From contig JNKJ01000010.1 in NCBI GenBank assembly GCA_000702025.1, positions 219,151 through 283,150 of the forward strand: 64,000 nucleotides of DNA, read 5' to 3'. The position numbers and the translations under genes are program-made. The DNA is from Blautia schinkii DSM 10518 (GTDB taxonomy: Bacteria > Bacillota > Clostridia > Lachnospirales > Lachnospiraceae). The notes beneath the pieces were generated by a model that had not been told where the DNA came from, did not search any database, and saw nothing but the letters and a program-made list of their open reading frames with translations. Shown here piece after piece: positions 15,409 to 23,217 of this stretch. Positions within the stretch are counted from its first letter, which is position 1, and each line of letters starts with the position of its first letter.

Positions 15409-16977
15409 ATGAAAATCTTATTGATTTCAGGACATGGCGCGGGCGATCCTGGCGCGTCGTCGAAGTTCGGCGTCGAAGCGACGGAAACCGTCGTCATGGT
15501 ACAGGAAATTCAAAAGGCCCTGGCCGGTTATGCTGACGTGACGCTTTATCCCACGGATTGGAACGCATACAGCGACCTTCACGCCGGGGGCCTGAAGGTC
15601 AAGCCGTCTGATTATGACTATGTTCTGGAAGTGCATTTCAACGCTTGCGTGAATGACACGGCCGGAGACGGAAAGACAACCGGAACGGAAATCTATGTCA
15701 CGACGTCGGAAAGCGGCGTCACAGTCGAACAGGCGATCGTTAATCAGATCGCGAAGCTGGGATTCAAAAACCGCGGCGTAAAGCGGACGAATTTTTCCGT
15801 GATCTATAATTGCAAAAAGGCCGGAACGTCCGCCGCGCTTCTGGAAACGTGTTTCATCGACGACAAAGACGATATGACGATCTACAACGGGAACAAGGCC
15901 GCCGTCGCCAGGGCCGCCGCACAAGGGATCATTGACGGCTTCGGGCTGAAAAAGAGCGGTTCCGGATCGTCCGGCCAGTCGTCCGGGAACACGTCCGGAA
16001 CGTCCGGGAAGAAGGTTGTGAACGCGAAATGTGCGTCGCCGGAAGCATTTATCAAGCTGATCGCGCCGTTGTGTCAGGCAGATTATAAAAAGCACAACGT
16101 CCTTCCTTCCCTGTCGATCACACAGGCTTGTCTTGAATCCGGTTACGGAACAAGCGATCTTTATGTCTACGGCGGCGCGGCGTTCGGGATCAAGGCGTCC
16201 GGGGGCTGGAACGGGAAAATCTTCCGGAAAAGTTCAAAAGAGGTTTACAACGGCGTCACGAAATACGAAGAATCCGATTTCCGCGCGTATGACAATCTGG
16301 AAGCGTCCGTCGCGGATCACGGCGAATTCTTGCAGAAAGACCGTTACAAGAAGGTTGTCGGCGAAAAAGATTTCGCCACGGCCGCGAAGGAAATCAAGGC
16401 GGCCGGATATGCAACCGATCCGGCATATACAAACAGCCTGACGAACATCTACAAGAAGTATAATATCGGTCAGTATGATTCCGTTGTGTCCGGGAACGCC
16501 GGAAAGGGCGACACGGCCGCGCAGAGCGCGCCAGGAACGGCCGGAACCGGTTCAGGGGATATTCAGGTCGGTTCTTCCGTCACAATCGCGCCAGGGGCCG
16601 TTTACGGCGGTTTGAGTACGGCCCGCGGCCGCCAGGTTCCCGCCGTCCAGTGTGGAACGAAGAAACACACGGTCGCGGCGATCGAGGATCACAAGGGCGT
16701 CAGGGAAGCGAAGCTGAAAGAAATAAATTCATGGGTTGCCGTGTCTTCGCTTCGGGCGTCTGGCGGCGGCGGGATCAAGGTCGGTTCCTCCGTTACGATT
16801 TCGGCCGGGGCCGTGTATGGCGGATTAAGCACGACGCGCGGGCAATCCGTACCGGCCGCACAATGCGGCGGCAAGAAACACACGGTCGCCGCGCTTGCAA
16901 CACACAAGGGCGTCGCGGAAGCGAAGCTGAAAGAAATAAATTCGTGGGTTGCGCTTTCGTATTTGAACCTTGTCTGA
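15409..16977 (+). CDS. Endolysin: N-acetylmuramoyl-L-alanine amidase plus glucosaminidase
   Basis: 522 residues, four parts. Residues 1-about 185: Amidase_3 zinc domain (ISGHGAGDPGA with the first His, later VLEVHFNA and LLETCFIDDKDDM). A Gly/Ser/Thr linker at about 186-205. Residues about 210-360: glucosaminidase domain (LPSLSITQACLESGYGTSDLY with the catalytic Glu, then FGIKAS). Residues about 390-450 and 463-522: two copies of a wall-binding-type repeat (GSSVTI.AGAVYGGLST...KKHTVAA...AKLKEINSWVA). It cuts both the glycan and the stem-peptide bond. Having two catalytic domains is known in Firmicutes phages. Confidence 0.88.
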   Translation: MKILLISGHGAGDPGASSKFGVEATETVVMVQEIQKALAGYADVTLYPTDWNAYSDLHAGGLKVKPSDYDYVLEVHFNACVNDTAGDGKTTGTEIYVTTSESGVTVEQAIVNQIAKLGFKNRGVKRTNFSVIYNCKKAGTSAALLETCFIDDKDDMTIYNGNKAAVARAAAQGIIDGFGLKKSGSGSSGQSSGNTSGTSGKKVVNAKCASPEAFIKLIAPLCQADYKKHNVLPSLSITQACLESGYGTSDLYVYGGAAFGIKASGGWNGKIFRKSSKEVYNGVTKYEESDFRAYDNLEASVADHGEFLQKDRYKKVVGEKDFATAAKEIKAAGYATDPAYTNSLTNIYKKYNIGQYDSVVSGNAGKGDTAAQSAPGTAGTGSGDIQVGSSVTIAPGAVYGGLSTARGRQVPAVQCGTKKHTVAAIEDHKGVREAKLKEINSWVAVSSLRASGGGGIKVGSSVTISAGAVYGGLSTTRGQSVPAAQCGGKKHTVAALATHKGVAEAKLKEINSWVALSYLNLV

Positions 16978-17033
16978 CGCGCGTATTTGCCCGCCAGGGG
17001 CGTTTTGAAGGGTGAGTTTGGGGAATTGCAAAG

Positions 17034-17064
17034 GAAGCCGCGGAAAATGGATTTCCGGGGCTTC
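17034..17064 (+). terminator. Strong hairpin downstream of endolysin
   Basis: GAAGCCGCGGAAA paired with TTTCCGGGGCTTC (13 positions, one mismatch) around a 5-nt loop. No T tract, so termination is uncertain, but it marks the end of the rightward late operon; genes to the right are leftward. Confidence 0.4.
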
Positions 17065-17083
17065 TGGCGCGTTCCCTGTCTAT

Positions 17084-17139
17084 TCTGATTAAGTCTGATA
17101 TACTCTGATTAACTCTGATAAAGTCTGATTTTCTCTGAT
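17084..17139. repeat. Six TCTGAT repeats phased every 10 bp
   Basis: TCTGAT occurs at 17084, 17094, 17104, 17114, 17124 and 17134, exactly one per 10 bp, with A/T-rich variable 4-base spacers. It lies between the convergent late operon and the leftward small genes. One helical turn spacing places all copies on one DNA face, as at iterons or protein-nucleation sites. Confidence 0.75.
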
Positions 17140-17141
17140 AC

Positions 17142-17166
17142 AAAAGAAAAAGAGCCGTCCGGCCCT
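17142..17166 (-). terminator. Intrinsic terminator for the 17166-17447 gene
   Basis: On the minus strand AGGGCC-GGAC-GGCTCT (one G-T pair) followed by TTTTTCTTTT. It starts at the gene's stop codon. Confidence 0.6.
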
Positions 17167-17447
17167 TAATCTGTAATATCCCCTAAACATTTCAGTTCAT
17201 AATAATCGGCTTCCGGCGAAAATACGTTCATCGGGCGGATCAGCGGTTCGATCCGAAGGATGAAGTCGCCGTCAAGGTAAAGACAGCCGTTGTTCACTTC
17301 GATCTTGTAACTGGAAAGCGGAACCAGCTTCTTCCCCTTGCGGTACTTGCTGACCGCCTGGACGATTTCGCCCGGCGTCGCCGTTCCGATCCAGTCAAGG
17401 TTTTTGCACAAGCTATAAATTTTATTTACGAAATCCAGTCTATTCAT
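17166..17447 (-). CDS. Small unrecognised phage protein, 93 residues
   Basis: Starts MNRLDFVNKIYSLCKN with GGAAG in front of the ATG at 17445-17447; an upstream in-frame ATG lacks a ribosome site. Mixed helix then strands (YKIEVNNGCLYLDGDFILRI). No family recognised. It has its own copy of the repeated TTGACA/TATAAT promoter module and its own terminator, so it is a stand-alone transcription unit, as for prophage accessory (moron) genes. Confidence 0.6.
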   Translation of the reverse strand: MNRLDFVNKIYSLCKNLDWIGTATPGEIVQAVSKYRKGKKLVPLSSYKIEVNNGCLYLDGDFILRIEPLIRPMNVFSPEADYYELKCLGDITD

Positions 17448-17460
17448 TTTATTACTTCCT

Positions 17461-17553
17461 TTCTTCATCTTATGTTTACATTATACACGATAAAGTGAAA
17501 TTTGTCAAGGGAAAATGTAAAAATAAAATGAAAAATTTCAAGAAAAGTTTTCC
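17461..17553 (-). promoter_or_regulatory. Repeated promoter module, copy 1
   Basis: Minus strand TTGACA (17503-17508) and TATAAT (17480-17485) with a 17-bp spacer, a perfect consensus promoter. The 93-bp block is almost identical to 18511-18603 and similar to 19134-19215. The -10 region holds ACATTATA-CAC-GATAAAGT, a partial dyad related to the dyad in front of the HTH gene at 19283. Confidence 0.8.
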
Positions 17554-17561
17554 AGACGACA

Positions 17562-17591
17562 CGCAAAAATGAAGCCCCGGAAGACCGGGGC
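17562..17591 (-). terminator. Intrinsic terminator for the 17598-17876 gene
   Basis: Minus strand GCCCCGG-TCTT-CCGGGGC followed by TTCATTTTT. Seven-base-pair GC stem right after the stop codon. Confidence 0.65.
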
Positions 17592-17597
17592 CGGAAT

Positions 17598-17876
17598 CTA
17601 TGCAGAATGGAAAAGTTCGTCCTTGATCGGAATTTCTTGATCCCGCGTTTCAGGAATATAATAATCATACTGGAACCGGCCGCGTTCGACGCCGTACCGG
17701 GTAACTTTGAAAAACCAGCGGCCGTCAGGAAGCGCGATTTCCATGATTACACTTTCGGACGTGCGCGTCATGGCTTCGATGTAGTTCCGGAGCCTGTCAA
17801 CGGTGAATTTTTCGCCGTTAAAATAGCCGCCTACGGATAAAGAATGAAGCTGATCTGAAACTTCGTGAATCGTCAT
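17598..17876 (-). CDS. Unrecognised small phage protein, 92 residues
   Basis: Starts MTIHEVSDQLHSLSVGG with AGGGGG upstream. Contains a helical centre (DRLRNYIEAMTRTSES) and strands (VIMEIALPDGRWFFKVTRYG). No family recognised. It follows the 17935-18384 gene on the same strand, separated by a GC hairpin (17906-17925) without T tract, and is probably co-transcribed from promoter copy 2. Confidence 0.6.
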   Translation of the reverse strand: MTIHEVSDQLHSLSVGGYFNGEKFTVDRLRNYIEAMTRTSESVIMEIALPDGRWFFKVTRYGVERGRFQYDYYIPETRDQEIPIKDELFHSA

Positions 17877-17934
17877 AACGAATCCCCCTTTATAATTTGT
17901 ATGCTGGCCCCGGAAAGCCGGGGCCGCGGATCGC

Positions 17935-18384
17935 TTACGCGATCAGGAAAACACAGGTTGAAATTTCGCTTGTGCAAGCTGAAATATTGGATTTATACAC
18001 GGTATAACCTAACTTTTCAACTTGCTTTTTGCGGCGATTGTACTGACCGGCCGAACATTCGCAAAGGATAAAGCCGTTTGTCTTGTTCGCCGCCAGATCG
18101 GAAAGAACGCGATCCAGGTCATTATATTTCGCTGGCATAAAGCCGAAATTGTTGTAATGATAGGAAATGTTCTTCTGGAAGATCACGTGTGATTTATAAT
18201 CGCCGACGTAAATCCCGCACCAGGACGGATGAACGACGATCATTTCGCCGCGGTCATTGTAGCGGATCGTCCAGCCGTTCAGGATCGCTTCGCCGTCCTT
18301 TTCGGCCGCGCGGATCGCGTTCATGATTTCGGAGATTTCAAAGCCCTGTTTCTTCAGCGTGTTCACAACCTGGATATTCAACAT
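17935..18384 (-). CDS. Unrecognised phage protein, 149 residues
   Basis: Starts MLNIQVVNTLKKQGFEISEI with GGGGGAAA before the ATG. Contains several Cys and aromatic residues (HPSWCGIYVGDYKSH; FILCECSAGQYNRRKKQVEKL). The end (STCVFLIA) is hydrophobic but too short for a membrane span. I do not recognise it. Transcribed from promoter copy 2 (18530-18558). Confidence 0.6.
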   Translation of the reverse strand: MLNIQVVNTLKKQGFEISEIMNAIRAAEKDGEAILNGWTIRYNDRGEMIVVHPSWCGIYVGDYKSHVIFQKNISYHYNNFGFMPAKYNDLDRVLSDLAANKTNGFILCECSAGQYNRRKKQVEKLGYTVYKSNISACTSEISTCVFLIA

Positions 18385-18510
18385 ATTCGTTTCCCCCTAT
18401 ATGATTTATTTGAATTGTGATTGTCAGTGTCATTTCGGAACTTCCCCCCGGAAGTGTTCAGCCGCTTCCGGTCGCTGTTGCCAAACTCTACGCCCTGGCA
18501 ACCAGGCGTT

Positions 18511-18603
18511 TTCTTTATCTTATGTTTACATTATACACGATAAAGTGAAATTTGTCAAGGGAAAATGTAAAAATAAAATGAAAAATTTCAAGAAATATTT
18601 TCC
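18511..18603 (-). promoter_or_regulatory. Repeated promoter module, copy 2
   Basis: Minus strand TTGACA (18553-18558), 17-bp spacer, TATAAT (18530-18535). Offset of exactly 1050 bases from copy 1 and nearly identical over 93 bp. Would drive the 17935-18384 and 17598-17876 genes. A leader of about 140 bases separates it from the first ATG. Confidence 0.8.
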
Positions 18604-18619
18604 GAACGTCACGGAAAAG

Positions 18620-18647
18620 TGAAAAACGGAAGGGCTTCGCCCTTCCG
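18620..18647 (-). terminator. Intrinsic terminator for the 18655-19104 gene
   Basis: Minus strand CGGAAGGGC-GAA-GCCCTTCCG followed by TTTTTC; a perfect 9-bp stem eight bases after the stop codon. Confidence 0.85.
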
Positions 18648-18654
18648 CCTGTCT

Positions 18655-19104
18655 TTATGCTATGCTGGCCGCAACCGTTCTGTAATGTTCCTGAAGTTCC
18701 TTGTTCCGGATCGTTTCCGGATGATCCGTTCCCCACGTCCAGGACATACGGCGAATTTGTTCTTCCAGGGATTCAGCTTCTTCCGCGAAATGCGCCTTGA
18801 CTTCGGCCCGGTCGATTCCGTCCTTGACTTCGATCGTCGCGTGTTCCCGGTTCCATTCCTTCGCCGCCGCCCGCTTCCAGGGATCGTTTACGAATACGCC
18901 GATCGGCCAGAAGCAAAGGTTCCGCTTCGCCTTGCTGATCTTGCCTTTCTTTGAAATTTTCATCAAACTGTAATCATTTCCGCACCAGCCCGGATCGCCC
19001 GGCGCGCGATCAACGAAATAATATCCGTTGTCGTTCTGGAAATATGCCCCGCTGATTTCTACGATCTGGCCTGTCTTGATTTCGATTCCGTTCTTATCTA
19101 ACAT
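18655..19104 (-). CDS. Unrecognised phage protein, 149 residues
   Basis: Start chosen at ATG 19102-19104 (MLDKNGIEIKTGQIVEI) behind GAAAGGAAG; the longer frame upstream reads through the promoter. Residues 1-65 look like a small beta barrel (GQIVEISGAYFQNDNGYYFV), the rest is helical and Trp-rich (RRMSWTWGTDHPETIRNKEL). No family recognised. Own promoter (copy 3) and terminator. Confidence 0.65.
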   Translation of the reverse strand: MLDKNGIEIKTGQIVEISGAYFQNDNGYYFVDRAPGDPGWCGNDYSLMKISKKGKISKAKRNLCFWPIGVFVNDPWKRAAAKEWNREHATIEVKDGIDRAEVKAHFAEEAESLEEQIRRMSWTWGTDHPETIRNKELQEHYRTVAASIA

Positions 19105-19133
19105 TTTTTGTACTTCCTTTCTTTTTTTGTTTT

Positions 19134-19215
19134 TCTTTATGTTTACATTATACACTATAAAGTGAAATTTGTCAAGAGAAAATGTAAATAAATAATGAAA
19201 AAATTCATTCTGAAA
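19134..19215 (-). promoter_or_regulatory. Repeated promoter module, copy 3
   Basis: Minus strand TTGACA (19170-19175), 17-bp spacer, TATAAT (19147-19152). Includes ACATTATA-CAC-TATAAAGT over the -10, one base from a perfect inverted repeat. Divergent from the HTH-gene promoter 40 bases to the right. Confidence 0.8.
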
Positions 19216-19246
19216 TTTACTATTGACATTATAAAGTGTATAATGT
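19216..19246 (+). promoter_or_regulatory. Promoter and operator-like dyad for the HTH gene
   Basis: TTTACT (19216-19221), 17-bp spacer, TATAAT (19239-19244). ACATTATA-AAGTG-TATAATGT (19226-19246) is a perfect 8-bp inverted repeat overlapping spacer and -10. The same half-site occurs in the three leftward promoter copies. Confidence 0.7.
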
Positions 19247-19282
19247 AAAATGAAAGCACAAAAAACGAAAGGATGATGAAAC

Positions 19283-19501
19283 ATGAAAATGACAACTATT
19301 GAAAAGATCGAATTTCTGCGCCAGCGGCGCGGGCTGAAGAAGGGCGATCTTGCTGACGCAACCGGCCAGACGCGGCAGAACTTAGCTAACAAAATGGAGC
19401 GCGGGAACTTCAGTGAAAAAGAATTGTCCGGCTTCGCTGACGTTTTGGGTTGTGATCTGAAGATCGTCTTCGTTGATCGGCAGACCGGCGAAGAAATATA
19501 G
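19283..19501 (+). CDS. Small XRE-type HTH regulator (prophage)
   Basis: 72 residues, essentially one helix-turn-helix domain (IEFLRQRRGLKKGDLADATGQ then TRQNLANKMERGNFS). Ribosome site GAAAGGATG before the ATG. The dyad over its own promoter, and related half-sites over the divergent and other leftward promoters, suggest that it represses itself and the small leftward genes. It lacks a C-terminal oligomerisation or autocleavage domain, so it is not a LexA/CI-type repressor. Confidence 0.75.
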   Translation: MKMTTIEKIEFLRQRRGLKKGDLADATGQTRQNLANKMERGNFSEKELSGFADVLGCDLKIVFVDRQTGEEI

Positions 19502-19523
19502 TATTTGCAGAAAGGGGAAACAG

Positions 19524-19748
19524 ATGTATAATGATATTGACTTCGACAAAATTGACACGTCCGGGCCGCCGCCTACGGCGGAACCGGATCGACAGTATTA
19601 TTTTATAGCGAAAGTTCGCCAGTATGTGAAGAAAAAAAGTGCTGAATTAGGGCGTCCCCTGTTCTGTTGTACAAAAACCTTCGGGTGGCAAAGGAATCGG
19701 CTAGAATGCTGGGGGCTACTTTGGCTGGGGATACGCAGACAATGGTAG
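19524..19748 (+). pseudogene. miaB: miaB 5' fragment at the prophage edge
   Basis: From ATG 19524 (ribosome site AAAGGGGAAA) the first about 58 residues resemble the start of Lachnospiraceae MiaB: a variable leader, EPDRQYYFIAKVRQYVKKKS, ELGRPL, then CCTKTFGWQ where MiaB has CCxTTFGCQMN. The [4Fe-4S] Cys after TFG is Trp here and the frame then leaves MiaB and stops at 19748. The DNA from about 19667 also reads as the ATPase remnant in another frame. So only the 5' end of miaB is present, joined to another gene. MiaB is a tRNA methylthiotransferase; this piece cannot be active. Confidence 0.6.
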
Positions 19749-20128
19749 AAATTCTGCAGTATGCACACAATACGGAGTCAGCCATTTTGTCATATAATAG
19801 TGAAATTGAGCTATCCGCTGTGGTTAATTTAGTTTATCTTTCGGCGAGAGATAAATATCGTGTGGAGAGAGAAGATAAAGCAGGAAAAGGATATGTGGAT
19901 TTTATATTTTATCCGGAGAAAAACACGGGAGATGCTATTATCATCGAGTTAAAAGTGGATGCTACACCAGAGGAAGCTATCCGACAGATTAAGGCTAAGG
20001 ACTATGCATTAGCAATCAGGGGAAGATTGGCTGAAAAGGTGAAATATAAGGGTAGGATTTTGGCTGTTGGCATTAGCTACGACAAAACAACCAAGGAGCA
20101 TTTCTGCAAGGTAGAAGAATTGAAGTGA
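19667..20128 (+). pseudogene. C-terminal part of an AAA-ATPase-like / PDDEXK nuclease-domain protein
   Basis: 153 codons matching the C-terminal end of the ATPase family that carries a PD-(D/E)XK_9 domain: ILSYNSEIELSAVVNLVYLS, then YVDFIFYP and IIIELKVD (the D...ExK core), ending HFCKVEELK. Family members are about 500-570 residues, so the whole ATPase part is missing. Host-like codon use, unlike the phage DNA to the left. It marks where the chromosome resumes. The reading frame closes upstream at 19643-19645, so it is a remnant. Confidence 0.75.
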
Positions 20129-20182
20129 CTATATATACACTGCCGCCCGTGTAAAGTCAAATGAGGATTATACTAATGGTAT

Positions 20183-20207
20183 GTAGGAACCTTTCAATGG
20201 TTCCTAC
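20183..20207. terminator. Bidirectional hairpin terminator
   Basis: GTAGGAACC-TTTCAAT-GGTTCCTAC, a perfect 9-bp stem between convergent genes, with a T-rich right flank. Would stop both the ATPase remnant and the leftward AraC gene. Confidence 0.65.
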
Positions 20208-20228
20208 ACTTGTTTCATCTGTTTCAAT

Positions 20229-21215
20229 TTAAGCGTTTTCGTACGATTTCGAGGAATCTATTCGGTTTGAGGTTATATATTCTCTGGGCGTCATATGATA
20301 GTATTCCCGAAATGCCTTATAGAAATTGCTGCTGTTGCTATATCCCAGCATCAGAGCGATTTCATTCACCGGCAAGCTGGTACCGCTTAAGAGAATTACA
20401 GCCCGCTCCATCCGCTGCTCCAGCAATATTTCGGAGAAGGTCCTTCCGGTCTCTTTGCGGAGCAAAGAAGACACATAGTTGGGATGGTAAGAAAAATGCT
20501 CGGCAATCTCTTTGAGCGTAACTGTGTCAGAGTGCTCACTCATGTACTGAAGGATTTTTTCGGACGGACTTTGGTTTGTATTTTCCAAATGGCTGGCCAA
20601 AGCATATTGCCGGGCAATCTGCACCAGAAAAGACAATACCAACGGCTTCAATATTGTTTGTGTATCCTCCTGCTTATTCGCATATTCAATTACCATCATT
20701 TCCAACAAGGTGCGAATGTTGCAGGAGTCCTCAATGTTGAAGTGAAGAAATTCATCAGAAAAACTGTTGGTGGCCGGGTCAAGCAAAAATCGAAAAAATT
20801 TAGAGTTGGCAGAAAGCATAGGCAGAAATGCCCGAAAAAATGCATCCTTCTGTATCAGCACACCGATGATGGTAGTCTCTTTATCATTGTGAACACATAT
20901 CGCATGACCGGCAAAGGGCTGTCCGGCATATAACTCTCCCTCACGAATTGTAATACGGTTATCGTATTTATAGCTGATGGAGTCATATTCTCCCTGATAG
21001 GTATAATTAAAGTAAAAAAAGTCGTGCCGGTGGAATAATTCCTGCCGCCCGCCGCTTTGGTGTACAACAATTAATATCTCATCCTCTAAAGGCCCCGGCC
21101 AGCAGAACATCTTCTCATTCTGGCTGCCGACAGAAAAGTCATGATAGGTCCAGTCTAAGGTTAAAAATTCTTCCCGCAGTTTATCAACAGACGAACACAG
21201 TATTTCTGATGCCAT
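20229..21215 (-). CDS. AraC-family transcriptional regulator
   Basis: 328 residues from ATG 21213-21215 with GGAAGGAG in front. N-terminal cupin-like sensor domain (HRHDFFYFNYTYQG about residue 75), C-terminal pair of HTH motifs at about 230-315 (TLKEIAEHFSYHPNYVSSLLRK and NEIALMLGYSNSSNFYKAF followed by TPREY). Divergent from the MATE exporter at 21427, which it probably controls; a dyad lies between them. The inducer is not predictable. Confidence 0.85.
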   Translation of the reverse strand: MASEILCSSVDKLREEFLTLDWTYHDFSVGSQNEKMFCWPGPLEDEILIVVHQSGGRQELFHRHDFFYFNYTYQGEYDSISYKYDNRITIREGELYAGQPFAGHAICVHNDKETTIIGVLIQKDAFFRAFLPMLSANSKFFRFLLDPATNSFSDEFLHFNIEDSCNIRTLLEMMVIEYANKQEDTQTILKPLVLSFLVQIARQYALASHLENTNQSPSEKILQYMSEHSDTVTLKEIAEHFSYHPNYVSSLLRKETGRTFSEILLEQRMERAVILLSGTSLPVNEIALMLGYSNSSNFYKAFREYYHMTPREYITSNRIDSSKSYENA

Positions 21216-21343
21216 TTCATTTCTCCTTCCTGCCGCAGTGCAGCTCAATTCCGCTTCGCTGTATCTCACTCACGGGCATTCGCCCTATATGCACTGTTCA
21301 TTGCTTTCGTGCATTATACCATGTGACATGAGAAAACACCACA

Positions 21344-21361
21344 CTATATATTAAGTTATAG
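21344..21361. promoter_or_regulatory. Inverted repeat between AraC and MATE genes
   Basis: CTATA-N8-TATAG in the 211-bp divergent space. The MATE promoter has a TATACT -10 (21386-21391) but no good -35, as expected for an activator-dependent promoter. Operator role is inferred. Confidence 0.35.
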
Positions 21362-21426
21362 CGCTGATTTTTTGACTGATCTCTTTTATACTTTAGTTCG
21401 TAATGAAAAACGAACAGGAGGATATT

Positions 21427-22785
21427 ATGAGAACAATAACATTGCAAGAAGGGAACACGGCTTTTTATCATAAATTATTTTCGCTTGTGCTTCCTATTGC
21501 CTTTCAACAATTCATGCTGGCGGCAGTCAGCGCTTCGGATGCTTTAATGCTGGGACTTGTGAACCAGGCTTCACTTTCAGCGGTATCGCTGGCAAGCCAG
21601 ATAACATTTGTATTCAACCTGTTTATGGGTGGCCTTACCATGGGGACGAGTATACTGGCGGCGCAATATTACGGAAAAGGCGACAAAGTATCTATTGAAA
21701 AAATATTTGCCTATGTGACGAAAGTATCCTTCCTCATATCCGCAATCTTTTTCTCTGCCTCCCTTTTTGCCCCGGAAGCTCTGATGAAGATTTTCACCAG
21801 TGACCGGCAGTTGATTTCCGGAGGCGTTGTATACCTGCGTATCGTGGCCGCCTCCTACCTATTTACGGGAATCTCGCAGATTTATCTTTGTATCTTAAAA
21901 AATACAGGATACGCTATGAAAAGTATGATGATAGGTTCCACATCAGTCGTTGTAAATATTTTCTTGAATGCAGCGCTCATCTTTGGCCTTCTGTTTTTTC
22001 CCGAAATGGGAATTGCCGGAGCCGCGCTTGCAACCTCCGTTTCCAAATTGATAGAAATGATATGGGTCTGCCTGGAGTCGTTGAGGGAAAACCGCGCAAG
22101 GCTGCGCATGAAATACTGTTTTAAGGCGGATAAAGTGCTGGCAAAGGATTACTGGATCTATACCACGCCCATGCTTGGAGATTATCTGGTATGGGGCTGC
22201 GGCTTCACCATGTACTCCGTCATCATGGGACATTTAGGCAGTGATGCGGTTGCCGCAAACTCCATAGCGAATATTGTGAAAAATCTGATCGTCAGCTTCT
22301 GCACCGGACTTGCAAACGGCGGCGGCATTATTGTGGGCAATGAATTAGGTATGGGGGATTTAAAACAGGCAAAGAAGTATGGAGGGCTGCTCTGGAAAAT
22401 GGCAATCATCAGCGGAGTCGTATCCGGAGTTATGTTAATAGCGATTTCTCCTCTGATATTGAATGTTACGGCTTTAAGCCCGCAGGCCAAAGACTATCTG
22501 AAATGGATGCTGATCCTCTGCGCCTGCTATATGGTTGCTAAGTCCATCAATATGACAACGATAGCCGGAATTTTCCCGGCGGGAGGCGACTCAAAATTTG
22601 GACTTATCTGTGACGCAGTGACGATGTGGATTTTTGCAGTACCTATCGGATTTCTTGCTGCGTTTTATTTACACCTTCCGGTTGTGGCCGTATTTTTAAT
22701 CATCAATCTGGATGAGGTCGTCAAGCTGCCTGCGGCAATCGTCCATTACCGGAAATACGGATGGCTTAAAAATATCACAAGATAG
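21427..22785 (+). CDS. MATE-family multidrug/Na+ antiporter
   Basis: 452 residues with about 12 predicted membrane helices in two halves; typical MATE start of TM1 (FYHKLFSLVLPIAFQQFMLA) and the ASDALMLG segment. Start at ATG 21427 with AGGAGG seven bases upstream; a GTAATG-based start 24 bases earlier lacks a ribosome site. Exports cationic compounds in exchange for Na+ or H+. Likely regulated by the divergent AraC protein. Confidence 0.88.
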   Translation: MRTITLQEGNTAFYHKLFSLVLPIAFQQFMLAAVSASDALMLGLVNQASLSAVSLASQITFVFNLFMGGLTMGTSILAAQYYGKGDKVSIEKIFAYVTKVSFLISAIFFSASLFAPEALMKIFTSDRQLISGGVVYLRIVAASYLFTGISQIYLCILKNTGYAMKSMMIGSTSVVVNIFLNAALIFGLLFFPEMGIAGAALATSVSKLIEMIWVCLESLRENRARLRMKYCFKADKVLAKDYWIYTTPMLGDYLVWGCGFTMYSVIMGHLGSDAVAANSIANIVKNLIVSFCTGLANGGGIIVGNELGMGDLKQAKKYGGLLWKMAIISGVVSGVMLIAISPLILNVTALSPQAKDYLKWMLILCACYMVAKSINMTTIAGIFPAGGDSKFGLICDAVTMWIFAVPIGFLAAFYLHLPVVAVFLIINLDEVVKLPAAIVHYRKYGWLKNITR

Positions 22786-22803
22786 GCGGCAGCCTTCTTA
22801 ATA

Positions 22804-23115
22804 TTAACCTGACCATTTTGTATGTCTGCGGAAGTATTTCTGCTGGTACTGCCTTGGCGTCATTCCCGTTTCCTCACGGAAAATGCGGATAAAATGGCTG
22901 GTGGAGCTAAAAGTCAGAAGGGCGCTGAATTTTTGCAATTCCTGATCGTAAGAGTTATGTAATTTACTGGATTCACGGTTCTTAAAGATATATGCCGTAT
23001 GATCCTTTTCCTGCTCGTATTTAATCTGCAGGCGGATACAGTTTGCCTCAAGCAGATTTTCTTCGCCAAGAGCAATGGATCGAAAGAGATTGCAATATGA
23101 ATGTATTTGAGTCAA
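22804..23115 (-). pseudogene. Truncated AraC-type regulator
   Basis: 103 codons. The last 40 (LQKFSALLTFSSTSHFIRIFREETGMTPRQYQQKYF) are the second HTH and end of an AraC protein. The region in front is short and lacks the sensor domain and a recognisable first recognition helix. Family members are about 250-300 residues. No strong ribosome site at the ATG. Probably a remnant. Confidence 0.6.
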
Positions 23116-23122
23116 AAAGTTG

Positions 23123-23151
23123 TTGACAAAGATAGACTCGGTTGCTATAAT
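23123..23151 (+). promoter_or_regulatory. glnA promoter
   Basis: TTGACA (23123-23128), 17-bp spacer, TATAAT (23146-23151): a perfect consensus match. Gives a leader of about 230 nt before glnA, beginning just ahead of the hairpin at 23168. Confidence 0.85.
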
Positions 23152-23167
23152 TTCTCACATGAACAAA

Positions 23168-23217
23168 GGCGTTCTTTTGATGGGTTACCTATCAGAAGTG
23201 CGCCCTTTTATTTTTTA
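23168..23217 (+). terminator. Attenuator-like terminator in the glnA leader
   Basis: GGCGTTCTTTTGAT pairs with ATCAGAAGTGCGCC (14 positions, one mismatch), 9-nt loop, then CTTTTATTTTTT. It lies about 10 nt after the predicted transcription start and 170 nt before glnA, so most transcripts should end there unless termination is prevented. The remaining leader (23218-23389) has weak stem-loops, for example TATGT-ACGACG-ACATA at 23303-23318, but no gene. Confidence 0.7.

Noticed and set aside
19223..19244. TTGACA at 19223 as the -35 of the HTH gene promoter
   Set aside because: Only 10 bp from TATAAT; TTTACT at 19216 gives the correct 17-bp spacing.
18655..19392. 245-codon version of the leftward 18655 gene
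   Set aside because: The extension reads through promoter copy 3 and the HTH gene; ATG 19102-19104 has a good ribosome site.
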